Assembly: GCA_964423465.1 (NCBI GenBank)
Contig: CAYRFK010000001.1
Location: forward strand, 1 to 64,000
Direction of reading: 5' to 3'
Source: VGWF01 sp964423465
GTDB taxonomy: Bacteria; Verrucomicrobiota; Kiritimatiellia; PWTM01
DNA length: 64,000 bases
How positions within the stretch are numbered: position 1 is the stretch's first letter; each line of letters opens with the position of its first letter. This document shows positions 50,339-59,898 of the stretch, piece after piece. The notes under the pieces are model-generated. The model ran no database searches. It was given only the letters and a program-made list of their open reading frames with translations, and was not told where the DNA came from. A program made the translations under genes and the position numbers.

Positions 50339-53300
50339 ATGAAACGAACCGTCCTGCTCGCCGCCGCCTCGGGTCTCCTTCTGTTATCCGCCGCGCATGC
50401 CGCGCCGCCGACGCTGCTGATCGAGGCGGAGTCGTTCCAGGTCGGCGGGGACTGGCGCTACGCGGGCGACCGCGAGGCACTGGGCGGCGCGTTGATGCAG
50501 GTGCTCCCTCCCCCGCCCGGTGCGAAGCGACCGCCGGCGGTGGATGCCTTGAGCGTCATCGAGATCCCGACCGTCGCCGAATACCGCGTCTGGGTGCGCA
50601 CGCGCGACTTCGCCACCTATCCCGGCACGCGTCGGTTCGCCGTGACGATCGACGGAGCTTCCCCCTTTTCCGAGGCCGGCAATCTGGGCCGCGACGGCTG
50701 GGGCTGGCAGAAGCTGGGCAGCCTCCGCCTTGACGCAGGCCGCCACCGTCTCGGCCTGCGCGACACGGCCCGCTCCTACGCACGATGCGACGCGATCCTC
50801 CTGACCGCGGGCGAACTGGATCCCGGCGCCACGCCTCCGGCGCAGCTCGCGCGCTTCCGGACCACCCTCGTGCGCCTGCCGACCGATCGCGAGGCCGCGC
50901 TGGCGCCGCCCGCCCCTGCGCCGGTCGCGACCAGTGTCGTCGCCGCGCTCGACAACGGACTCGTCCGGATCGAATTCGGCGGCGCTACGGACGCGACCGG
51001 CCGCCCTCTCATCCTCCGTCGCACCGTGCTGCCCGGCCGGCCGCCGGTTGGCGGCGCCGGCGAGATGGTCTTCCTGCTCCATGCAGCCGACTGCAGCGCG
51101 AACCTGCGCACCCTGCCCCACTGGGAGACGCCAAACGAACCGCGTCGCGTCAACCTCGACGGCACGTGGATCACAACCCCGGGCGTCACGCGCGACCCGT
51201 TCGAGCCCGGCGCGCTCGCACGGCTCGTCCCGCGCGCCGCGCGTGCGACGGGGGCGGAGACGGTCGAGGTCGACTTCGAGGCCGATGGCGCGGCCGACAC
51301 TCTTGCGGACCGCCGCGCAACCGGCATCTGGACGCTCAAGCCCGGCTGCCTCGATGCGCGGTTCGAGCTCCGCGTCACGACGGCGCGCGACGGCTTCTAC
51401 TCCGCCGGCCTCTGCGCGTTCGATCCCCTGCCCCGCGAGGCGGCGGAGTTCGTGCAACTGCCGCCGCTCTACCAGTTCCAGCGCCTGCCGCTGCGGCCGG
51501 AGATGGTGACCAGCACGCTGACGCCACATCCGATGGTGCTCGTCCAGACGCGTCCGGGCGGCTCCAGCTCGCCGCCGCTGTGCCTCGTCGCCTCCGCCGA
51601 GCCGGACCGCCTGCCGTTCCAGTGGCCGACCGCCTCGAACATGGTCTACGGATTCTCGCTGCTCAACGCCAGCGGGCTCGTGCAGCCCTGCGCATTCTCG
51701 CCGGTGCTCGGCACGGACGCATCGCGCTGGACCGCCGGCACGACGCAGTCCGTCGCGTGGCGCGTCCTGGCGCACCCGGGCGACTGGACCGCGGCGCTGG
51801 AGCACTATGCCGGCCGCGTCGCCGGCGTCCGCGACTACCGCAGACCGGTCGGCACGTCACTCACCGAGGCGGCGCTCAACATGATGGACCTGATGCTCGA
51901 CGACGCCGCGGGCGGATGGACGGCGGACATGAAGGGCTTCTACGACATCGAAACGCCCTCCATGGGCAAGCAGGCCGCTCCGCTGGCTGTGATCGCGGCC
52001 TCGTTGGTGGCGCGCGACGGGAAGGCCTGGCGCGAGCGCGCGCTTCCGACGATTGAGTTCACGTTGCGGTCCCGCGGCTCCGCCGTCGTGAGCACCGGCC
52101 ACGACGGGCGCAACAACGTGCCGCTCCCCAACCAGCTCGCCGTGCCATCCGCCTTCTACGACACCGCCTACTGGGAGGGCGTCCATGCGCTCACCGGCGG
52201 GCTCAACCCATGGCTCGCGGAGTTCGCCGCGCCGGGCGGGACGGCGTCGCACAGCCGCGCCTACAACACGTCGCGCCGGTGGGTCTCCGACCTCGCTCTG
52301 CACCGCCTGCGGCCCGACCCGGCGCTGCTGGAGCAGGCGAAGCGTGGCGCGGACGATTTCGTGCGCGCGGAGATCTTCGGACGTCAGACGAAGCCGGTCC
52401 CGTTCGAAATGTTCTACAACATCCACTTCTACCCGGCGTGGTGGGAACTGCCCGACCTCTACGAGGCGACGGGCGACCGGCGCTATCTCGATGCGGCCGC
52501 CGAGGGTGCGTTCCATACGATCGCGGGGCTCTGGTCGCACCCGCGCGTGCCGGAGGGCGACACGGTGATCCATCGCGGCGGGCAGGAGCAGATCCACCAC
52601 CGCGTCTGGTGGCGCGACGGCGGCACGTACCGTCTCGGCTGGCCGCGGCAGCCCGGCGACACGCCCGAGCACCGCGTGCCCGCGTGGCAGGTCTCGGCCG
52701 TTGGCCTCGGCCTGGAGCAGCCGTCGACCTACACCTGCTACCCGCAGGCGATGAACCACATCATGATGTCCGTGTGGTCGCCAAACCTGCTGCGCGTGCA
52801 CCTCCACACCGGCCGCGAGGTCTTCCGCACCGCCGCGCGCAACAGCATCATCGGGCGGTTCGCGAACTATCCCGGCTACTATCTCACAACGTTCACGGAT
52901 GTCGTCCACGGCCCGCGCTACCCGTACGAGGGGCCGGACCTGACGTGCTTCTACTACCACCATCTGCCGGTGCAGTTCGGCTTCACGCTCGACTACCTCG
53001 TCACGCAGGCGCGCGTCGGGTCGGGCGACCGCGTCCGCTTCCCCTGGTCGCGCCAACGCAACTACGCTTGGTTCGACTTCCGCGTGCCCACGCCGCAGCC
53101 GGGCGAGGTCTACGGCGAGCCCGGCGCCGTGCTGTGGCTCGACCGCCGCATCGCCCGGCCGGACACGCCGCAGGCCGACTGGCTCGCCGCGCGCAGCCGC
53201 GACCGGTTCTTCCTGATGCTCACCAGCCAGTCCGACGCGCCGCTGACGGTGCGACCGAACCTCGACGCCGCTTTTGCAGGTCTGCGCGACGGCGTGGTGC

Positions 53301-53740
53301 ATGTCTACGAGGGCACGAACGCGACGCGCGTGGTGCTCGCCACCGCCCCGGAATCCGTCACGATCCCGCCGAGGAGCATGGTGACGCTGTCGATCCCCGC
53401 CGCGCCGCGCGACGGACCGATCCGCGGCACGCCGCTCGCCCGTGGACACTTCACCGCCCCGCTCGGTGCGTGGGGCACGCTGCACGCCTTCCGTATCCGA
53501 TCCCCGTTCGGCGATGACTCGGTCTTCGTCACGCTGCCGGTCGACGCGGTGCCCGGCGCAGTGGCGACGCTGAAGCTCGGCGGCGGCGCCACGCCCGCGG
53601 TCCTGCGCGACGACGCCTTCCCCTACGAGTTCAGCCTCGGCCCCGTCCCCTGCGGCGAGCCCGTCGACATCGAGTTCGCCATCGAAGCCGGCGCAACGAA
53701 ACCCGCCGCGGCCGCAACGCTGTCGCTCCCCGGCGGCTGA
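50339..53740 (+). CDS. Very large secreted protein, probably glycan-degrading, with N-terminal CBM-like domain
   Basis: 1133 residues. Signal peptide (MKRTVLLAAASGLLLLSAAHA); a CBM6/35-like beta-sandwich beginning LLIEAESFQVGGDWRY; a beta-rich super-sandwich domain (about 195-470); an alpha/alpha-toroid region (about 500-850: WWELPDLYEATGDRRYLDAA, HHRVWWRDGGTYRLGWPR, STYTCYPQAMNHIMMSVW); and C-terminal beta domains. This order recalls polysaccharide lyases and glycosidases built on an (alpha/alpha) toroid, but I cannot name a CAZy family. It is exported and likely acts on sulfated or fucosylated polysaccharide, judging from the neighbourhood. Confidence 0.75.
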   Translation: MKRTVLLAAASGLLLLSAAHAAPPTLLIEAESFQVGGDWRYAGDREALGGALMQVLPPPPGAKRPPAVDALSVIEIPTVAEYRVWVRTRDFATYPGTRRFAVTIDGASPFSEAGNLGRDGWGWQKLGSLRLDAGRHRLGLRDTARSYARCDAILLTAGELDPGATPPAQLARFRTTLVRLPTDREAALAPPAPAPVATSVVAALDNGLVRIEFGGATDATGRPLILRRTVLPGRPPVGGAGEMVFLLHAADCSANLRTLPHWETPNEPRRVNLDGTWITTPGVTRDPFEPGALARLVPRAARATGAETVEVDFEADGAADTLADRRATGIWTLKPGCLDARFELRVTTARDGFYSAGLCAFDPLPREAAEFVQLPPLYQFQRLPLRPEMVTSTLTPHPMVLVQTRPGGSSSPPLCLVASAEPDRLPFQWPTASNMVYGFSLLNASGLVQPCAFSPVLGTDASRWTAGTTQSVAWRVLAHPGDWTAALEHYAGRVAGVRDYRRPVGTSLTEAALNMMDLMLDDAAGGWTADMKGFYDIETPSMGKQAAPLAVIAASLVARDGKAWRERALPTIEFTLRSRGSAVVSTGHDGRNNVPLPNQLAVPSAFYDTAYWEGVHALTGGLNPWLAEFAAPGGTASHSRAYNTSRRWVSDLALHRLRPDPALLEQAKRGADDFVRAEIFGRQTKPVPFEMFYNIHFYPAWWELPDLYEATGDRRYLDAAAEGAFHTIAGLWSHPRVPEGDTVIHRGGQEQIHHRVWWRDGGTYRLGWPRQPGDTPEHRVPAWQVSAVGLGLEQPSTYTCYPQAMNHIMMSVWSPNLLRVHLHTGREVFRTAARNSIIGRFANYPGYYLTTFTDVVHGPRYPYEGPDLTCFYYHHLPVQFGFTLDYLVTQARVGSGDRVRFPWSRQRNYAWFDFRVPTPQPGEVYGEPGAVLWLDRRIARPDTPQADWLAARSRDRFFLMLTSQSDAPLTVRPNLDAAFAGLRDGVVHVYEGTNATRVVLATAPESVTIPPRSMVTLSIPAAPRDGPIRGTPLARGHFTAPLGAWGTLHAFRIRSPFGDDSVFVTLPVDAVPGAVATLKLGGGATPAVLRDDAFPYEFSLGPVPCGEPVDIEFAIEAGATKPAAAATLSLPGG

Positions 53741-54040
53741 CCCGTCCGCACCCGGCCGTGGGGCAGACACTCCTGTCTGCCCCGCCAACCACGGCGCCGT
53801 GCCTCGCAAGCCGGACGAGGCGATACCTGAGCGCCGGAGCAGACACGATGGCGATCGATTCGATCTTGCCTCCGAGCCTTTGAACAGCAATCCTCACCCC
53901 ATCGCGCAGTCATCGCTGCTTCGGCGGGCAATCTTGCCGGTTGACCGGCAAAGCTTGGAGGTGCCGCCGCCGGAATGCGAACTGAGACGTGAGGGCGCAC
54001 CCAGGTGCCTCGCGACGCACGGGGTAAGGAGGGTTAGTCC
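53741..54040. other. 300-base gap at the edge of the lower-GC island
   Basis: No convincing gene lies here. It holds the R8 hairpin at 53760-53783 and a stretch with noticeably lower GC after about 53,830. TTGCCGGTTGACCGGCAA (53932-53949) is an imperfect palindrome. The segment ends in GGAGGGTTAGTCC, the ribosome binding site of the protease fusion gene. This looks like the left boundary of an acquired segment. Confidence 0.5.
53760..53783. repeat. Short hairpin repeat R8, copy 2
   Basis: GGGGCAGACA and TGTCTGCCCC pair perfectly around the loop CTCC. It equals the copy at 44832-44855 except that an A-T pair replaces a G-C pair, so both sides of the stem changed together. It lies 19 bases after the stop of the large secreted protein gene and could terminate or stabilise that transcript. 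Confidence 0.8.
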
Positions 54041-56362
54041 ATGACGACCAAGTCGAGGCGAACTCGGATGTCCTCCGTCGAATCCCAACCGGGCACGGCA
54101 CGCACGGTCGTCTACGTTCATGGTATCGGCAACAAGCCCCCGGCCGATGTGCTGAAATGCATATGGGACCGGGCTCTCTTCGGCTTCGATCTGGGCGAGC
54201 ATAGCCGAATGGCGTATTGGGTGAATCGGTCGACCTTCCCGGCCCCAGAGGCCGCGGACAGTCAGGCTTCCGACTACGCGGATGAATCCACGACACATTT
54301 CGCCTCCCTGGCACTCGGACCGCGATCCCTGAAGGCCATGCCTTCCGATGTCTCTTTGACGGCCGGCCAGCGGAGGATTTTGAAAGGGATCGAGAGGGCA
54401 CTCACCAGGAAGACGGCGACGACGACGCGCGATGGGCTTTCGGCCAAGGTCATCCCACTGCCGGCCGGCGCACGAGAGTGGCTGGTGCGACGGATTACGA
54501 AGGCTCTGTTGCGGGATGTCTACGAGTTCTTCTTCGTTGCCGAGCGGCGCCGGGTCATGCGCGAGAGCCTGGAGGATCGCCTGACGTCGGGCGGCGGCCC
54601 CTTCGTGATCGTGGCACACAGCCAAGGGTCGATGATCGCATACGATGTGTTGGCCAGGCTGAGCGCCACGAAGCAGGCGCCTGATGTCCGCCTGTTCATG
54701 ACCATCGGCTCACCCTTGGGGATTCAGGAGGTCCAAGACCAGCTCAAGAAGATGACCGGCCAGAAGAGGCTCGCCGTCCCCGCCTGCGTCTCTCGGTGGG
54801 TCAACGTCTCGGACCCCCTGGACCCCGTGGCGCTGGATCACAAGTTGGCGAATGACTTCAAGCTCGGCGAGACCGTCAAAGTAGAGGATTTCGTTTGCCG
54901 GAATCCCGACAGCCCCCGCCATCCGCATTCCGGCACCGGATATCTCAGCCTTGCACAGGTCCGGAAGCCGGTGGCCGACGCAGTGCAGGCCGGCCTTTTC
55001 CAGCCGGTGTCCCAGTTCACGATCTCCAAGGATGTTGCGGCGAAAATGGAGGCCGGGGACCAATGCGAACGTCACGATGTCCTCATCGAACTCGTGCAGG
55101 GCGATATGAAAGGCCTGCACTCCCAGTTGGACGCCAAGCTGCGGTCGATTGTCAAACACCCTGAGGATGCCGAGATCCAGCACCTGAAACGCTACGTCGC
55201 CGCCCGACTCACCCGCCAGGAAGCCGAACGGGTCGCCTCGGAACTCGGAACGCTCAAGGGGAACGCGCATCTGGTGGACAAGCTCTGGCCCAATGCCGTG
55301 AAACGGGCCCTGCTGCACTGCTCCATTCACACCGTCCAAGCCCTCCCTGCCCACGAGGCCTATCACGCGCGCGGCGACGGCGTGGCGTGGGCGGTTCTCG
55401 ATACCGGGATCAACCGCGCGCACCCGCACTTCGGTGTCGGAAAGAAGTCGGTGATCGTTGCCGAGCACGACTGCACGCGCGCCCGTGGCATCGTTTCTGG
55501 AGAGGATGCGACTTCCGACGCCACCGGGCACGGCACGCATGTGGCCGGGATCATCGCCGGCGGAATCGACATGGTTCACGACGCCAAGGGCAACGCACAT
55601 CCCATGTTCGCCATGGCCCCCAAGTGCCGGCTGCACATCTACAAGGTGCTGGGGGACGACGGTTCGGGACGCGACGCCTCCATCATCCGCGCCCTGGACC
55701 ACATTGCCGACCTGAACGAGCAGTCTCCGCAGCTTGTCATCCACGGCATCAACCTGAGCCTCGGCGGCCCCTTCGACGCAACCTCCTACGGGTGCGGACA
55801 CAGCCCCCTGTGCCGCGAGTTGAAGCGCCTTTGGCGGCAGGGCGTGCTCGTGGTCGTCGCCGCGGGAAACGAGGGACTGGCCCTGCTCGACACCGCGCAG
55901 GGCGCGATCCATGCCAACATGGACATGAGTATCAATGACCCTGCCAATCTTGAAGAGTGCATCGCGGTGGGATCGGTCAACAAGGTCAACCCGCACTCCT
56001 ACGGGGTGTCCTACTTCTCCTCCCGTGGCCCGACGGCCGACGGACGTTGCAAGCCTGACGTCGTCGCACCGGGCGAGAAGATCCTCTCCTGCCGCCACCG
56101 CTTCCAAATTCTCCGATCAAAGCCCAAGAAGGGACGGTCCCTCCGCTGCGAAAACTACTACGTGGAAATGAGCGGCACCAGCATGGCCGCGCCACATGTA
56201 TCCGGCATCCTGGCGGCATTCCTGTCTAAGCGATCTGAATTCAAGGGGCAGCCCGACCGCGTGAAGGAAATCCTGCTCGCCAACTGCACCGACCTGAAGC
56301 GCGACCGGGCCTTCCAGGGCGCGGGGCTGCCCAATCTCGTGAAGATGCTCGTGGAGACGTAA
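54041..56362 (+). CDS. Alpha/beta-hydrolase - subtilase (S8) fusion protein, possible defence effector
   Basis: 773 residues without a signal peptide, so cytoplasmic. The N-terminal 330 residues form a PGAP1/lipase-like alpha/beta hydrolase: VVYVHGIGN (near 23-31) and VIVAHSQGSMIAYD with nucleophile Ser194. A linker helix region follows. The C-terminal subtilase has AVLDTGIN (Asp454), GHGTHVAGIIAG (His497), VAAGNEG and SGTSMAAPHVSG (Ser714), so the full catalytic triad and oxyanion Asn are present. Intracellular subtilases occur in anti-phage systems such as IetAS. Here the gene borders restriction-modification remnants. GGAGGG precedes the ATG. Fusion of both hydrolases is unusual. Confidence 0.85.
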   Translation: MTTKSRRTRMSSVESQPGTARTVVYVHGIGNKPPADVLKCIWDRALFGFDLGEHSRMAYWVNRSTFPAPEAADSQASDYADESTTHFASLALGPRSLKAMPSDVSLTAGQRRILKGIERALTRKTATTTRDGLSAKVIPLPAGAREWLVRRITKALLRDVYEFFFVAERRRVMRESLEDRLTSGGGPFVIVAHSQGSMIAYDVLARLSATKQAPDVRLFMTIGSPLGIQEVQDQLKKMTGQKRLAVPACVSRWVNVSDPLDPVALDHKLANDFKLGETVKVEDFVCRNPDSPRHPHSGTGYLSLAQVRKPVADAVQAGLFQPVSQFTISKDVAAKMEAGDQCERHDVLIELVQGDMKGLHSQLDAKLRSIVKHPEDAEIQHLKRYVAARLTRQEAERVASELGTLKGNAHLVDKLWPNAVKRALLHCSIHTVQALPAHEAYHARGDGVAWAVLDTGINRAHPHFGVGKKSVIVAEHDCTRARGIVSGEDATSDATGHGTHVAGIIAGGIDMVHDAKGNAHPMFAMAPKCRLHIYKVLGDDGSGRDASIIRALDHIADLNEQSPQLVIHGINLSLGGPFDATSYGCGHSPLCRELKRLWRQGVLVVVAAGNEGLALLDTAQGAIHANMDMSINDPANLEECIAVGSVNKVNPHSYGVSYFSSRGPTADGRCKPDVVAPGEKILSCRHRFQILRSKPKKGRSLRCENYYVEMSGTSMAAPHVSGILAAFLSKRSEFKGQPDRVKEILLANCTDLKRDRAFQGAGLPNLVKMLVET

Positions 56363-56454
56363 CGCATCACGCCCTCTCGTCGCTCTGCGTAAGCACTCAT
56401 GTCGCCCGCATTTCGAGACGAAGGGCGCCTCCGTCTCTAACCGCGATGGGCACC

Positions 56455-57220
56455 TCATGCTTGCATCAACTCGGCGAATTCATCGGGATCGGCAGCGATC
56501 AGTTCCTGATAGGCGATGCGAACGATCTCGTAATTTTCGGCTTTGATGCGCCTCTGCCGTTGATCGCCGGAAGGCGCAAAATCGCTTGCCGTAATCGCGT
56601 CGTAGCCCGGCGCTTGACGCCGAACACACGCCGCTCTTCCCAGCACTATCTCAATCATCTGGGGTTTGACGTGGCTCTCCAGATCATCCTGCCATCGTTG
56701 CTCCAAGTTGAGGAGATCAAGCACCCGCTTGGATCGAGGCGTCAGGATGCCTTTCTCGCGAATATTGACCGTCAGAGCTTGCCCACTTCTCACTACTCTT
56801 GCACGAAGCGGGCCAAATGCCTCACGTCTATACGGACAAAACATCCTTGGGATCTCTGTACCGTCCTCGTCAAAGAGCGGCTCTTTCGCGAGTTTACGCT
56901 TGTTGCAGCTTCCGCAGATCGGCATGAGATTAAACGGATGCATCGAGAGGAAAGGGTGTTTCGACTTGGGCAAGTAGTGATCGACCTCGGATTCAGCATC
57001 GACCTCTGTGATTCGACCACGCGGACCGTCACAGGCCGGACACGTGACGAACTTATTCGGCCTCGTCGCATTCGCGACGTGAAACTCGTCGATCAACTCG
57101 AGACGTGTCAGACCGCGCCCACGGGTCACTTCCTTAGGAACACCATTGACAACAAAGCCATGGTAGAACTCGCCGAATATTACTTTCAGGGATGACCGGA
57201 CATCCGCAGGCAACTGGGGA
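56455..57220 (-). pseudogene. HNH endonuclease gene, 5'-truncated
   Basis: About 250 codons read from near 57220 to the stop at 56455. The zinc/HNH centre is clear: FVTCPACDG, EVDHYLPKS, NLMPICGSCNKRK. This is the standalone HNH type common in defence islands, where it is often paired with an ATPase or restriction genes. There is no plausible start codon with a ribosome binding site in this frame before the domain; the frame continues upstream as out-of-frame hsdR sequence. The true N-terminus appears to be lost at the junction with hsdR. GC is lower than in the flanking genes. Confidence 0.7.
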
Positions 57221-58735
57221 TACGAGCGTGCGGATCGAGGGCACATCGATGCCGGTGTCGAGCATGTCCACGGAGATCGCCACGCGCGGATAGTCGCGGA
57301 ACTTGAAATCATCCAAGGTCTTCTCCGCCCGTTCCATTCGACTGTCGATGACTTTGGCAAAGCCGCGACGCTGAAGATCGGGATACAGGCGATTGAAGCT
57401 CTGGTAGACCTCCAGCGCGTGGTCGTGGCTGACGCAGAAGAAGATGCTCTTGCCGGGCAGGCTGCCGGTGGCATCGCGCCGGGCGTACTCCATGAACTCG
57501 CGGACGATGGCGTCATTCGTGCCGGTGTTCGTGACCTTCTTCTCGAGATCCGTGCCCTCGAAGTCGAGGTCTGCGGCCGTCGCACCCTGCCGCGCAAGCT
57601 GGGTGGTGACTTCCGGAGATAGGTCGCCCGGGTGGATGCCATCGATCTGAAAGCGCGTCCGGGCCCGGTGCAGCCGGTAGTCCACCAGATGCCCGTTCTC
57701 GACCGCCTCCGCATAGCCATACTCGTAGGTGGGCAGGCCGTCCGGGCACTCGAAGATCTGGAACGTGTTGTGCTCGATGAAATCGGTGGGCGTGGCGGTG
57801 AGCCCCATCTGAAGCGCGTCGAAGTGGTCGAACAGCACGCGGTAGTGCTGGTAGATGGACCGATGGCTCTCGTCGGCAATGATCAGGTCGAAATGCCCAG
57901 GCGAGAGCGAGGGGTAGAGGCCCATCATGGCCGGGTAGGTGGAGATCAGGATTCGGGCCGTACGGTCAAAATCCCCATCCTCGATGCGATCCCGCGGCAC
58001 ATCGGGAAGATGTTCCTTGAAGGCATCCATGGCCTGGCGGACCAGTTCGCGACGGTCGGCCAGGAACAGGACCCGTGAGGCCCATTTGCAGCGGATCAAG
58101 AGGTCGGCCAAGCCGATCACGGTCCGGGTCTTGCCTGTTCCCGTGGCCATCACGAGAAGGAAACGTCGCCGCGCCTGCTCGATGGCGGAGGTCACCGCAC
58201 GGATCGCCTCGTGCTGATACTGGCGGTCCACGATCTCCGCGCGGATCGGCGCGGCGGCAAGGGCCTCCCTGTACCGGTCATGGAACGCAAGTCGTTCGAG
58301 ATCCTCAAGGCTGTAGAAACCCGAGATCCGGCGCGGAGGATAGAGCTTGCGGTGCCAGAACCAGATTTCGTTGCCGTTCGCGAGGAAGATGAAGGGGTCG
58401 ATGCCGTGCAGTTCCCGCACGCGGTCGGCGTAGTCGCTGGCCTGCCTCTCCCCCTCAACGGGGCTCCGGCTGGCGCGTTTCGCTTCGACGATCGCAATCG
58501 GCCGGCCGATGCGATCCAAGAGGACATAGTCGACGAATTCAGCCGGCACGAGGTACTCAACACCGTCCTCGGCCGTCCGGAGGGCGCCCCCCGGCAGAAG
58601 GAACTCATCCATGCGACGACGCGACTCCAGCGTCCAGCCCGCGACAGCTAGCTGCCGATCGATCCGCGTTCTCCGCGCTTCGCCCTCGTTCTCCCGACCT
58701 ACCATGTCTTTGCGGTGCCAGAAGATGGAGGGCAT
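57134..58735 (-). pseudogene. hsdR: Type I restriction enzyme R subunit, 3'-truncated
   Basis: 533 codons against roughly 900 or more in intact HsdR. The nuclease domain has AEFVDYVLLDRIGRPIAIVEAKR in pieces (PD-ExK). The helicase has MATGTGKTRT, IIADESHRS, GLTATP and, as motif V, SVDMLDTGIDVPSIRTL. Immediately after motif V the sequence diverges to an unrelated 30-residue tail, so motif VI and the whole C-terminal domain are gone. It would normally translocate and cut unmodified DNA with HsdM and HsdS, neither of which is in the window. ATG 58735 has GAGG seven bases upstream. Probably a non-functional remnant. Confidence 0.8.
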
Positions 58736-58870
58736 GTCAATCCTCGGATTCATCCTCGGATTCATTCTGCTCCTCGCTCGCGATACAAGACCCCCGTCCG
58801 CGCTTGCCATCGGGGGGGGATTTCGCGACACTGACGCCGCCGCCGGGCTGGTCCGACGGCGGTCGGTACG

Positions 58871-59881
58871 ATGAACAACGACATTTACATCCGGCGGGGC
58901 CCGAGGCCGCAGCCGCAGAATCGCGGGATCGGCCCCGGCATGATCCTGCTGCTGGTGGCTGCGGTCATCGCGCTGGGCGTGGTCATGGGGTTGAAGTGGC
59001 TGCGCGAACGGAAAACCGCCGCGGAATCGGTGGCCCCCGCCTTGGCACCGGCTGATGCCGTCCCAGCTACGGCACCACAGCCCGCCCCCGCTCCTTCGGC
59101 TGCGCCTGCCCCCGCGGTCCATGCCGCCCCGGCCGTCCGCCTGCCGCCCGCCCCTGCGTCGTCCGCACCGGGTTCCGACCCCGCCATGCCGGCCTTTATG
59201 GAGGCGCGTTCGTTGCAGGCCGCCGGACAGATCCCCGCCGCGCGCGAGAAGGCCCTGGGCGCCCTGGCGGCAGCCAAGGATCCCGCATTGCAGCGGCAGA
59301 TCGAGGACCTGCTCGGGCAGATCCATACCGCGCTCATCTTCACACCCTCCCCGATGGCGGAGAAGGTGGACTACACGATCCAGCCCGGCGACCGCCTGGC
59401 CGGCATCGCCAAGCAGCACGGCACGACGATCGAACTCGTGACGCGGGGCAACGGCATCAAGAGCGCCGTCATCCGGCCCGGCGACCGCCTGCGCATCCTG
59501 TCCGGAAAGTTTTCCATCCTGGTCGACAAGTCGGACAACGAGCTCGTCCTCTCGCTCAACGACCGGTTCTTCAAGCGATACCGCGTCGGCACCGGCAAGT
59601 TCGAGAAGACGCCGGCCGGACAGTTCAAGATCACGGACCGGATCGCCCAACCCACGTGGTGGCGGCCGGACGGGAAGGCGGTGCCGTTCGGCGACAAGGA
59701 AAACGTGCTCGGCACGCACTGGCTGTCCCTCGACGTCCCCGGCTACGGCCTCCACGGCACGTGGGAGCCGGACACGGTCGGGAAACAGGAAAGCGCCGGC
59801 TGCATCCGGCTCGTCAACGCGGACATCGAGGAGCTGTTCACGCTGCTCCCGGTGGGCACGCCGGTCGTCATCCAGGAATAA
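58871..59881 (+). CDS. LysM - L,D-transpeptidase (YkuD) envelope protein
   Basis: 336 residues. One N-terminal membrane segment (GPGMILLLVAAVIALGVVMG, 21-40), a long Ala/Pro linker, a short helical repeat, a LysM domain (VDYTIQPGDRLAGIAKQHGT, near 165-210) that binds peptidoglycan, then a YkuD domain with HGTW and the active-site SAGCIRL (Cys311). It should form 3-3 cross-links or attach proteins to peptidoglycan in the periplasm. ATG 58871 begins at the cytoplasmic tail. It reads divergently from the truncated hsdR and marks the return to high-GC core sequence. Confidence 0.9.
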   Translation: MNNDIYIRRGPRPQPQNRGIGPGMILLLVAAVIALGVVMGLKWLRERKTAAESVAPALAPADAVPATAPQPAPAPSAAPAPAVHAAPAVRLPPAPASSAPGSDPAMPAFMEARSLQAAGQIPAAREKALGALAAAKDPALQRQIEDLLGQIHTALIFTPSPMAEKVDYTIQPGDRLAGIAKQHGTTIELVTRGNGIKSAVIRPGDRLRILSGKFSILVDKSDNELVLSLNDRFFKRYRVGTGKFEKTPAGQFKITDRIAQPTWWRPDGKAVPFGDKENVLGTHWLSLDVPGYGLHGTWEPDTVGKQESAGCIRLVNADIEELFTLLPVGTPVVIQE

Positions 59882-59898
59882 CCGCAGGAGGTTTCCCC

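Noticed and set aside
57221..57879. Extension of the HNH frame into hsdR
   Set aside because: This part is hsdR read in the wrong frame, Arg/Ser-rich without motifs; it shows the HNH gene lost its own start.
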